A stretch of DNA of 64,000 bases. It comes from Ustilago trichophora (Eukaryota; Basidiomycota; Ustilaginomycetes; Ustilaginales; Ustilaginaceae). The translations under genes were made by a program, and so were the position numbers. The notes beneath the pieces are model-generated. The model was not told where the DNA came from. It searched no databases and saw only the letters and a list, made by a program, of their open reading frames with translations. The DNA lies in assembly GCA_900323505.1 (NCBI GenBank), contig OOIN01000021.1, positions 62,001 through 126,000 on the forward strand. The letters are read 5' to 3'. This document shows, piece after piece, positions 20,624 to 29,238 of this stretch (position 1 is its first letter; each line of letters opens with the position of its first letter).

Positions 20624-23600
20624 TCAAGCGGCGTCCTCTAGCCCTTCCACAGTCTTGAGCAGCTCCGTGAGCTGTCTGTACAGTTTAAGAATCACCAATT
20701 GATCGATCGGGTTCATCCCTTGCCCCTTAGCTTGCTCTCCCATACCTTCTGCTGCACCAGCTTCGCCTTTGTCACTCAGCGCTTCGTCCTTCAACTTGGA
20801 ACCGCTATTAAAGTTCTGAGCCATCCTCGAGATCTTGCCCAACGCCCTGCGCAAATCCTTCAACTCCAACTTGATCGCATACAGCGCGATTTTTTTCGCA
20901 TTGCTCGCCGATGGCTTGTACGTTCCAATCGTCACATCCAACCCGCCAAAGAAGCTCTGCGCCGCCGCAGCTGTCGTCGTCGTCGTCTTCGTCGTCGTCG
21001 TCATCGTCGAGGATTCCACCTTACCACCCCCCGTTCCCATAGCAGACGCAGCAAATCCCTCCCTCAAGATCCTCACCGCCCTAGCGTAAATCTGTAGCGC
21101 AGTCGACACCAACAGCGAAGCCGAAATCTCGGTAGATGGGTCAGATTGACACGTCGGGCAGTCGGCAGAGCATGCGCACTGGGCAGTGATCGCTTGAGAA
21201 GCTGTGAGGGTGAGTTGGATCGTGTCCGTGGCAAACGTGTTGCGTGTCTCGGATGCAGAGTTGGTAGTGAGGGTGGTGGGGGGTTTGTGCGGGTCCGTCT
21301 CGCGGAGAACTTGCTTAACACTTAGTAGGGCTACGCTCATATCGCAGAGACAGGTACAGCCCTTACCGGAGGGATTGGGGACACAGTGCACTTTGCTAGG
21401 ATGATGCGAGTGGAGGACGGCGTGTTGTTTGCGTTCGCTGTCGAGATCCCGATGGGAGCCGGTGACCGCGGCTGAGGTGGAGAGCGGGCCCATTTCGATC
21501 TGATGCTCCGAGGTGGAAGATGCTGCAGCACTGCCGGGACCGTGACCGGAACAACAGCTCTTTGTCTCCTCTTTGGGCGGCGGAGGAGAAGCATATGATG
21601 CTTCCTTGCTCTTGCCAGCGCAGCACGAGGTCGGTTTTGCAGTCTCCTCGCAAGGCATCTTTGGGGCAGATTTTGATGAACAGCACGATGCTTTCGCCGC
21701 ATTCTGCTCCACTTTGCTGCTTTGCTGTGTAGATGGTGACAGAGCAGCAGTCTTGGCCGACTTGGACGAGCAGCAACTGCGCTCTGTACTCTCCTTAGCT
21801 TTATCTTCAATCGGACTCGAAAGCGCCTCTGCTACGTGGTTCGGGCCGGGCAACGTTGACCAGCCCAATCCAGTCTCGGTAGCCGCAATCGTATGCTGGA
21901 TCTGACCTTGGCCCATCCCTGCATCTGCCCCCCTCGGCCACAGCTGATCCGCACTGAACGTCGGTCTGCGCGGGCGGCCAATTGCGACAGTGCTAGCCGG
22001 AGAAGAATGCGCAGTCGCATTCGGTCCATCACCATTGCTTCCATGGCTGCCATGTGAGAGCGTCGCTGCCATTGCAGGCTGTGCGGCTCCACCGCCAGTT
22101 GGGAATGGCATCGAGTTGGGCTCTGTCGAAGGCGTTGCGGCTACACTAGCAGTGGCAGACCCACCAAAGTCGGCACCGTTGATGCCTAGATCCCACCAGC
22201 TAAAGTCTGCGGGCACTGCAAAGCTGAGACCAGGTTGGAGGATCGCGCTACTCGTAGCCCACTGTTCGACGGAAGATGCTGACACTTGATTCATGTTGGA
22301 TCCAACGCCGGTGTTGGCAGTGTCGAAAGGTGTGCCGAGGCCGTAAGCGTTGGAGGTGACCGGAGTGCCAGAGCTTGACGTCTCGCCAGAGAAGAGATGC
22401 TGTTGCTGCTGTTGTTGGAACAGCTCTGCTGGAGAGATCTCGAGCGTGTCCAAGGACTGCAAGAAGGCAGCAACAGACAAGTCATCGAGCGAAGGCAGCT
22501 TGGCTGCTGAAGAAGAGGACGCTTGTGCTTCCACCGACCGAGGATTCTGCCCATGTCCAAAAGAGGCGGAAGCTAGCGCGGGCGAGATGACTGAGTGCGG
22601 TGTCATTGTGTCGGTTGGCGTCATTGCAAATGGCACTTGGCTCTGGGACCACACTGTCGGCGTTGACGCTAATCGCGAACTGCTGCCGCTCGGGATGGGC
22701 ACACCCGGAGTTTGCATTGGATCTTCGTAAAGCCCAAAGTTGGTCGAAGCGACGAAAGCTGCTTGATGTCCATCGTGTGAGGAGTGACGTTGAAGCTTGT
22801 CGCTGTGCGCGGGAGATGCAGAGAGTCGAGTTTGCTCGGAGAGATATGCTGAATTCTGAACATGATGCAGTGCTGGAGAGGCGGTGAAGGGAGGGTCAAA
22901 GTAGGCACTCTCCTCGGACTTGACTCTTGCTGTGACACTTGGCGGGGACACCTTGCTCTTTGCCTTGCCCTTAACCGCGCTCTGCGGGATGCTCTTCACA
23001 GTAGGAGAGCACGAAGATGGACCTGGGGTGCACTTTACATCTTCGCCTTCTTCCGCTTTGCGCTTTTTGGGTCGGCCTATGGGAGCTCTTGCTGAGTATA
23101 CACATTGGATACCGTCGCTGCTACATCTCTCACAGCCACCATTTTCGGGAAGAGTACCGCTGCACTTGAGCTTTCGGTTGCGACATGCTTCGCAGGCAGT
23201 GCGGATGATGAGTCCGAGTTTCGCAGCCTCGCCTTGGGTGTATAGCTGCCCGTCGGGACCGAGGATGCGGTTCGATCTGCTGCTTCCACTCGGACTTGCG
23301 CTTACGCTGACAGGAGGAAGGGAAAAGTCATCGTCCAGCATCTTGACCTTGGTCTTGGCGGCGGATGAGGCAGAAGTGGACGATGGTTGGCGTCGGTGAG
23401 ACGCTACTGGAGTGTTGCTCGCATTCGGTGGCGCAGAAGTTTGTTTGTTGAAGGGAAGGTTGGCGATCGATGATGGTCTCGATGTAGACCGAGTGCCGAG
23501 AGTTTGTTCACTAGAGGAGCCAAAAGAAGAACGACCTGAGATGCTAGACGCCTTGTCGGAGTACGACGACGGGGAAGTGATTGACAAGGGAGGGCGGTGG

Positions 23601-23839
23601 TAGTTCACTGCCAGGCCGGCATCGGAACGGGTCTGCGAGTAGGCCTTTGCTAGCGAGGCTCGATGATCGGTTGAGGATGAGTAGGATGAGGAGGAGTAGG
23701 ATGATGATGGTGATGGACAAAGAGGATGAGTAGGTTTGGCGAAAAGTTGCGGAAGGGACGAGGCAGACGACACAGTGTCCAGGGAGGATCGGGAAGCTTC
23801 CGAAACCGAGATCGGATGTGATCTCACGGAGCCGGGCAT
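20624..23839 (-). CDS. Zn(II)2Cys6 transcription factor with Cys-Cys repeats
   Basis: A 1071-residue fungal-type DNA-binding regulator, intronless. The zinc cluster is at residues 216-246 (C216, C219, C226, C236, C239, C246: C-x2-C-x6-C-x9-C-x2-C-x6-C), followed by a basic GRPKKRK nuclear signal. Long Ser/Ala/Thr-rich regions flank it. Residues about 687-768 hold four copies of a (S)CC(S/A)-x-K/H motif with Cys pairs at 689, 719, 739 and 762. The C-terminal third has more Cys-rich stretches (CTCLCDMS; CACSADCPTC) and a VTIGTYKP...LELKDLRRAL segment that resembles the C-terminal domain of AflR-like regulators. I start at the ATG at 23839 (ACAATG context), since the upstream extension to 23899 begins with GTG. 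The target is unknown; metal or redox sensing is an inference. Confidence 0.85.
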   Translation of the reverse strand: MPGSVRSHPISVSEASRSSLDTVSSASSLPQLFAKPTHPLCPSPSSSYSSSSYSSSTDHRASLAKAYSQTRSDAGLAVNYHRPPLSITSPSSYSDKASSISGRSSFGSSSEQTLGTRSTSRPSSIANLPFNKQTSAPPNASNTPVASHRRQPSSTSASSAAKTKVKMLDDDFSLPPVSVSASPSGSSRSNRILGPDGQLYTQGEAAKLGLIIRTACEACRNRKLKCSGTLPENGGCERCSSDGIQCVYSARAPIGRPKKRKAEEGEDVKCTPGPSSCSPTVKSIPQSAVKGKAKSKVSPPSVTARVKSEESAYFDPPFTASPALHHVQNSAYLSEQTRLSASPAHSDKLQRHSSHDGHQAAFVASTNFGLYEDPMQTPGVPIPSGSSSRLASTPTVWSQSQVPFAMTPTDTMTPHSVISPALASASFGHGQNPRSVEAQASSSSAAKLPSLDDLSVAAFLQSLDTLEISPAELFQQQQQQHLFSGETSSSGTPVTSNAYGLGTPFDTANTGVGSNMNQVSASSVEQWATSSAILQPGLSFAVPADFSWWDLGINGADFGGSATASVAATPSTEPNSMPFPTGGGAAQPAMAATLSHGSHGSNGDGPNATAHSSPASTVAIGRPRRPTFSADQLWPRGADAGMGQGQIQHTIAATETGLGWSTLPGPNHVAEALSSPIEDKAKESTERSCCSSKSAKTAALSPSTQQSSKVEQNAAKASCCSSKSAPKMPCEETAKPTSCCAGKSKEASYASPPPPKEETKSCCSGHGPGSAAASSTSEHQIEMGPLSTSAAVTGSHRDLDSERKQHAVLHSHHPSKVHCVPNPSGKGCTCLCDMSVALLSVKQVLRETDPHKPPTTLTTNSASETRNTFATDTIQLTLTASQAITAQCACSADCPTCQSDPSTEISASLLVSTALQIYARAVRILREGFAASAMGTGGGKVESSTMTTTTKTTTTTAAAAQSFFGGLDVTIGTYKPSASNAKKIALYAIKLELKDLRRALGKISRMAQNFNSGSKLKDEALSDKGEAGAAEGMGEQAKGQGMNPIDQLVILKLYRQLTELLKTVEGLEDAA

Positions 23840-24722
23840 TGTCGTACAGTACACTTTGCAATGATGTCTCCGTATCCTTTCAAAGTAGGCAGCAAACACA
23901 GGAAGAAGTTGTGTTCCTGCGTCTGCAACAACTAGCGGACCGGACTTTACCCTAGCTCAGGCTTAGATGCTCCTGGCAAAAAAGCCTCGCCGATCCAACA
24001 AAAACGCTAACGCTAACGGCGTCTGTGGGTCGCTGTCTGGCTTGCTCGCACGCTTCGCAGCAGCAGCAGCAGCAGCAAAGATGTAATCGACGACCGAATT
24101 TGCCGCAAGTCGCTTGTGGGAACAATGGTGGATTGCAACCTCGGAGCCTTTTGCTCTATGCAGGAAAAGAAGTGTGACAAGTACTCAACGCTTCTCGCTT
24201 TTTCAGTGTCCAATGGAAGCAACAAAAAGGGTGTGGTCGATGCTGCAGGAGATGATGCTTTTGGTTGCCGCTTGTCTCCGCCAAAATATTCACAGCTTTG
24301 GTGGGGATCAGGGGTCGCTTTGAGGGGTACTGTGGTTTAGAGATGAGGCGATGGCTAAGTGAACAAGATGATGTTGGCAGAGCTGCTCGGATTCTAGACC
24401 CGCTCGGAGCCTTTTCTTCTCTTGCTCGTTTAGGCACGGCAAAAAAAAGGGTCCAACGCATGACCCGATCTCCCGATGAAAGCTGAGCTTTAACACACGT
24501 GACGCGACTTTTCTTGGGAGCTTCTCAAGAAGTTCGCGAATCGGAAGTCGAGCGTATGTGGTCAACCAACCAAATGTGGAAGCCGACCACATCACTTTCC
24601 TGTCACCGACTCGTCCTCCACACCAAACGACGACATTGCGATCCAGGCAAAGGCCAGCTTCGTCTCTGCAGAACATTGCAGATTGGTCAAAGAGGTAGTA
24701 CCCTCACAACGGCTCGCCCAAC
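23840..24722. promoter_or_regulatory. Divergent promoter region, Zn2Cys6 factor / SYF1
   Basis: 883 bases between two divergent starts, without a supportable gene. It contains (CAG)6 at 24058-24075 and no ATG in the last 90 or so bases before SYF1. Shared regulation is possible from layout only. Confidence 0.5.
24058..24075 (+). repeat. (CAG)6 microsatellite
   Basis: Six perfect CAG units, non-coding, within the divergent promoter region. Confidence 0.85.
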
Positions 24723-27700
24723 ATGCCACCAAAAAAGCGATCCGCACGCACGGCTGCTGCGGCTGTACCGTCTGAATCTGCAGAAGAAGCTACCGCAACC
24801 TCTCCAGTTCAAGATGCCATGACCGCCTTGACATCCCTTTTCCCCATTGCATTGTCCTTTCCGGATCCCACCACCGATGATACCCTCATTCCGGCCTCTG
24901 ATGTGATGCTCGAGCAGGAGCTGCTACGCAACCCCGACAACTTTCGCTCTTGGTCCTCATACATCGACCACATCATCGACACCAACCTCGTCAAGCGACC
25001 ACCACCAGACGTCTCTCTCAGCGCACGTCAAGCTGCTCTCCTCGGTCCACTCGCCAGCAGCACCCAGCGCACCGCGTTAAGGCGCATCACCAGCATCTAC
25101 GAACGTGCCCTCGCACAGTTCCCAACACGCTACTCGCTCTGGCGCGACTATCTTCAGAATCGGTCCCGCTTCGTGCTCGGAGAACCAAAAGGTGGCTTCG
25201 AAGCCAAGCGCAAGAGAGATTTGCAAGCTGCTCGTGAGAAGCTCGACTTTGGTCCCACGCTCATCGACTCGCAGGACGACGACGATTTCGGTCCTAGCTA
25301 CCGAGGAGGTCTCGATGGCGTTGTTGGTTGGCAAGAATGGAAGAGCTTGGCAGCGCTATACGAGCGAGCCCTCATGTGGCTTCCAACAATGCCTCGATTA
25401 TGGCTCAGCTACCTCTCCATGTTCCTTCATCCACAATGCCCGCCTACACTATCCTACACACATGCACGACGAACGTTTGACCGGGCACTGCGAACCCTTC
25501 CAGGTTCGTTGCATCTTCGCATTTGGAAAGTGTACCTCCGATGGGCAGAACGTCGAGGCGGAGAGACGTGCCTTCGAGTATGGCGACGCTACCTGCGGGT
25601 GGACCCTTCCTTGACAGAGCGATACGTGTCAATCCTCCTGGCGCAGACCGAGGATCAGCAAGAGGACGCAGAGGAGGACGACGAGGAAGAGCAAGAGGAG
25701 GCAACTCGGCAGAAGAAGGAGGGGCCTGGTTCCAAGGCCTTGGAAGCATCGAAACTATTGCTGGGCCTTGCTCGAGGCGCGATGGATGGGTCGTATAGCA
25801 GTCCTGAAGGCAAGAGCCCTTATCAACTATTCATCGAGTGGCTCGAGTTGACCGAAAAGTATCCTGAAGAGATCGGTCTCGATCCAGAGGAAGAGAAACA
25901 GGCGTTGCAGCATCACGTCGCTGCGCCAGCGGCAGCAAGCTTCTCAGCAAAGGGTAAAGCACGTACCCGAGGCAAGGGCAAGGCGACAGAATCTGCCAAC
26001 AAGGCATCAACGAGGGACGTCGAGACAGATCCTCTTGATCCCACTCGACTCAATGTGACGGCCATCATCCAGAAGGATGGCCTGGACCACTTCACCGACC
26101 AATCAGGACGATTGTGGACAGGTTTGGCGACGTATTGGATCAAGCGTGGCGAGTTGGAAGTGGCACGCGACACGTTCGAGGCTGGCATGAAGGCGGTCAA
26201 GACAGTGCGAGACTTTACGCAGATCTTTGACGCCTATGCCGAGACCAGCGAGAACGTGATTGCATTCATGATGGACGAGCTGGCAGAGGATGGCGGAGAT
26301 GAGGGTCAAGGCGAGGAAGAACAGACAAGAGAGGATAAGGAGGCAGAGCTGGATCGTCGGATGCAAGAGTTTGAGGAGCTCATGGAGCGTCGACCGTTCC
26401 TGGTCAACGATGTATTGCTGCGACGCAATCCGGACGACGTGCAAGAATGGGAAAAGCGCGTAGTGCTGTACGGCGACAATGACGAAAAGATCATCGAGAC
26501 GTACCGCGAGGCGATTCAAAAGATCAACCCACGCAAAGCTACAGCCAACTTCCACCAGCTCTTCCTCAACTTTGCTCAATTCTACGAGTATGGAGGGTCG
26601 GCAGGCGTGGCCAAGTTGTCAGAAGAAGGAGACGAGGCCGAAGGAGAGGAGGAAGAGGAGGTGGAGGGCGATCTGGAGTCGGCACGCAAGATCTTTGAGA
26701 AAGCCATCACGATCCCATTCCGCCGCGTGGACGATCTGGCAGAGATCTGGTGCGAATGGGCCGAAATGGAGCTGAGGCATTCCAACTACGACGAAGCCAT
26801 CCGAATCATGGCACGCAGCGTCGCACCGCCCCGCAACACGAAAGGCGTCCAATACCACGACGATACGCTTCCACCCCAAACGCGCTTGTTCAAATCGCTC
26901 AAGCTGTGGAGCTTCTACGTCGACCTGGAAGAATCACTGGGAGACGTGGAGAGCACCAAGCGGGTGTACGAAAAGATGCTCGAGCTCAAGATTGCCAACG
27001 CGCAGATCATCATCAACTACGCTGCGTTCTTGGAGGACAACAAGTACTTTGAGGAGGGCTTCAAGGTGTACGAGCGCGGGGTCGAGCTCTTCAGCTATCC
27101 TGTTGCCTTTGAGATTTGGAACGTCTACCTGAGCAAATTCGTCAAGCGCTACGGCGGTGGCAAGCTGGAGCGTGCACGCGACCTGTTCGAGCAAGCGTTG
27201 GACAAGTGCCCCGCACGATTCTGCAAGCCGCTCATGCTCATGTACGGCAAGTTGGAAGAGGAGCACGGACTGGCAAAGAGGGCGATGAAGATCTACGACC
27301 GCGCCACGCGAGCCGTATCGACCGACGACCGCTTCGACATGTTTGTCTTTTACATTGCCAAGGCGGCGGCCAACTTTGGACTTGCGGCTACGCGTCCGAT
27401 CTACGAACGAGCGTTAGAGTCGCTGCCCGATCGTCAAACGGCCGAAATGTGCTTGCGGTTCGCCGAGCTGGAACGCAAGCTGGGCGAGATCGACCGTGCG
27501 CGAGCCATCTATGCGCACGCCTCGCAATTCTGCGACCCTCGAACACACACGGAATTCTGGAAGCAATGGAACCAGTTTGAGATCGAGACGGGCTCCGAAG
27601 ATACGTTCCGAGAGATGCTGCGGATCAAGAGGTCGGTGCAGGCGCAGTTCAACACGGATGTGTCATACATTGCCGCTTCTGCTGTCACTTCTGCACAGCG

Positions 27701-27938
27701 CAGCCAAGCTCAAGCACAGAGCAACGGTGCCGCAAACGACGGCGAGGATGCGAGCGATCCAATGGCGAGAGTCGAGGCTGCTTCCAAACCAGCAACGGCA
27801 CGTCAACCTGCCTTTGTTGCTGCTACTACCGCAGCCAGCGGGGCTCGAGCGGCAGACTCTACAAACGGCGACGGTAGCGAAAACAAGAATGCCGAAGTGG
27901 TCGGTGGCGATGATGAGGACGACGATGATCTTCTGTAG
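24723..27938 (+). CDS. SYF1: Pre-mRNA splicing factor Syf1/XAB2 (HAT-repeat protein)
   Basis: It is a scaffold of the Prp19-associated (NTC) complex in the active spliceosome; the human counterpart XAB2 also links to transcription-coupled repair. The protein is 1071 residues and intronless. HAT repeats run through most of the chain: an LRNPDNFRSW start near residue 68, WRDYLQNRSRF, LWLSYL, IWKVYLRWAERR, then a dense block from about residue 675 (IWCEWAEMELRHSNYDEA, IWNVYLSKFVKRYGG, RARDLFEQAL, TEFWKQWNQFEI). It is longer than yeast or human Syf1 (about 855) because of acidic insertions near residues 305-340, 390-430, 515-550 and 635-650, plus an Ala-rich acidic tail. The start at 24723 is the first ATG in frame. 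Confidence 0.95.
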   Translation: MPPKKRSARTAAAAVPSESAEEATATSPVQDAMTALTSLFPIALSFPDPTTDDTLIPASDVMLEQELLRNPDNFRSWSSYIDHIIDTNLVKRPPPDVSLSARQAALLGPLASSTQRTALRRITSIYERALAQFPTRYSLWRDYLQNRSRFVLGEPKGGFEAKRKRDLQAAREKLDFGPTLIDSQDDDDFGPSYRGGLDGVVGWQEWKSLAALYERALMWLPTMPRLWLSYLSMFLHPQCPPTLSYTHARRTFDRALRTLPGSLHLRIWKVYLRWAERRGGETCLRVWRRYLRVDPSLTERYVSILLAQTEDQQEDAEEDDEEEQEEATRQKKEGPGSKALEASKLLLGLARGAMDGSYSSPEGKSPYQLFIEWLELTEKYPEEIGLDPEEEKQALQHHVAAPAAASFSAKGKARTRGKGKATESANKASTRDVETDPLDPTRLNVTAIIQKDGLDHFTDQSGRLWTGLATYWIKRGELEVARDTFEAGMKAVKTVRDFTQIFDAYAETSENVIAFMMDELAEDGGDEGQGEEEQTREDKEAELDRRMQEFEELMERRPFLVNDVLLRRNPDDVQEWEKRVVLYGDNDEKIIETYREAIQKINPRKATANFHQLFLNFAQFYEYGGSAGVAKLSEEGDEAEGEEEEEVEGDLESARKIFEKAITIPFRRVDDLAEIWCEWAEMELRHSNYDEAIRIMARSVAPPRNTKGVQYHDDTLPPQTRLFKSLKLWSFYVDLEESLGDVESTKRVYEKMLELKIANAQIIINYAAFLEDNKYFEEGFKVYERGVELFSYPVAFEIWNVYLSKFVKRYGGGKLERARDLFEQALDKCPARFCKPLMLMYGKLEEEHGLAKRAMKIYDRATRAVSTDDRFDMFVFYIAKAAANFGLAATRPIYERALESLPDRQTAEMCLRFAELERKLGEIDRARAIYAHASQFCDPRTHTEFWKQWNQFEIETGSEDTFREMLRIKRSVQAQFNTDVSYIAASAVTSAQRSQAQAQSNGAANDGEDASDPMARVEAASKPATARQPAFVAATTAASGARAADSTNGDGSENKNAEVVGGDDEDDDDLL

Positions 27939-29238
27939 ATGTCCACACTCTTGTCTACATGTAACAACATATTCGATCGCAATCACATCTGTAAGCATTG
28001 CACAACGCTTTTGCTACTGCTCGGATCACAAGGCTGTGTAAAGGAATTATGGTCCGCGGATATGATGGTGGCTTCGTCGACGTGTCTTTTTGTGCTTTGC
28101 GCTTCGGTGTGCTTCTTCTTCTCCACACTCCTTCGAAAAGTCCCTTTTTTTTTTGAAATTCCTTCGGGACGACTGAGTGCGAGGCGGGAAGAAAATAAAA
28201 ATAAAAATTTAATGTTAAAAAAAAGTCTAACTTTGTCTCGTTTGGTGGTTGAAGCTTAACTTGGCTTGAACGCAATCACGAAACCAAGAGTGCTCATACG
28301 CCAACACTCTTCAAGGCAACTTGCTGCAGGCTTGCCGCGTCGCAGTTGAATCGCAAAATGTCGACTAAAGAAAAGCCATCACATCCGAATCAAGGTATCA
28401 CATGCCGCTTAACCCCCCCGATCCATCTCATCCTCTATCACATCTCCATCCCAATCCTGTCCCACACACAATCTCTTCATCTCATCCCATCCAATACCAT
28501 CCCAACCCATCCGTGCATGTACATCGGCGTTGCTTGTCGACACAGCTTCCTTCACACGCCCAACTTTCCATAGCTTTGAACCCCGTCGTCCTTTGTTGCG
28601 ACACGACAAACGGCAACACGCGACCACAGTCCCTCCCATTTCTTCACTTCATCACTTCATTTGGCTGCGGCTTTTCCTCCTGGCACGGTCCTTTTTTTTC
28701 TCTCTCTCTGCATTGCATCGTACAGTTCGTTTCCTTTCTTCAAGGATACGTTCATCAGGCCATCTGTCCTTTCGGTCCTCCCTCGCTCCTCGCTCCTCGC
28801 TGCTCGTTGCTCGTTGCTCGCGCTCTCGACTCTCAGCTTTAGACGCCGACTAATACGACCATCTTCCGACACCAGCAATCCTGTCGCTCGACTCGCTCTT
28901 TTCACGCCCATTTCTGCCAGTTCTTCATACACAAATCAAGCCAAATCATCAGCACGTCGTACCATTGCTTTGGATCATCAATCTTCCCGGCAACTCTGCT
29001 CGGCCCGACCAGCTGACAACTGCACATGAAGACAGTCATTTCTGATCGTCGTCTCTGACGCGCACGTCTCTTTTACCGCCCATCCTCTCTATCTGAAAGA
29101 CCTCATCGCTCGACCGGCACAGGAACGTGGCTTCTGGCTCATCAGACACTTGCCGAAAGGTCGCGCGAAACGTATCGGTGCTGATCCTCGTCCTCACTTG
29201 GCCTCGTCCAGTGGACGGCCTCGGCGCCGACAGCCATC
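27939..29238. other. Intergenic: SYF1 3' end and IRE1 promoter/leader
   Basis: No gene is seen. An A-rich patch lies at 28190-28230. From about 28600 the sequence is pyrimidine-rich and nearly free of ATG, as in a long IRE1 leader, apart from one short upstream ORF at 29026-29058. Degenerate CTCGCTC-type tandem copies lie around 28785-28830. Confidence 0.5.
29026..29058 (+). promoter_or_regulatory. Upstream ORF in the IRE1 leader (10 codons plus stop)
   Basis: An ATG at 29026 opens a 10-residue frame that ends TGA at 29056-29058, 180 bases before the IRE1 start. It is the only ATG in about 28600-29238, so if the leader reaches this far upstream it would be scanned first. Confidence 0.45.

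Noticed and set aside
23840..23899. 20-residue extension of the Zn2Cys6 factor
   Set aside because: It would start with GTG; the first ATG in frame is at 23839 with a favourable context.
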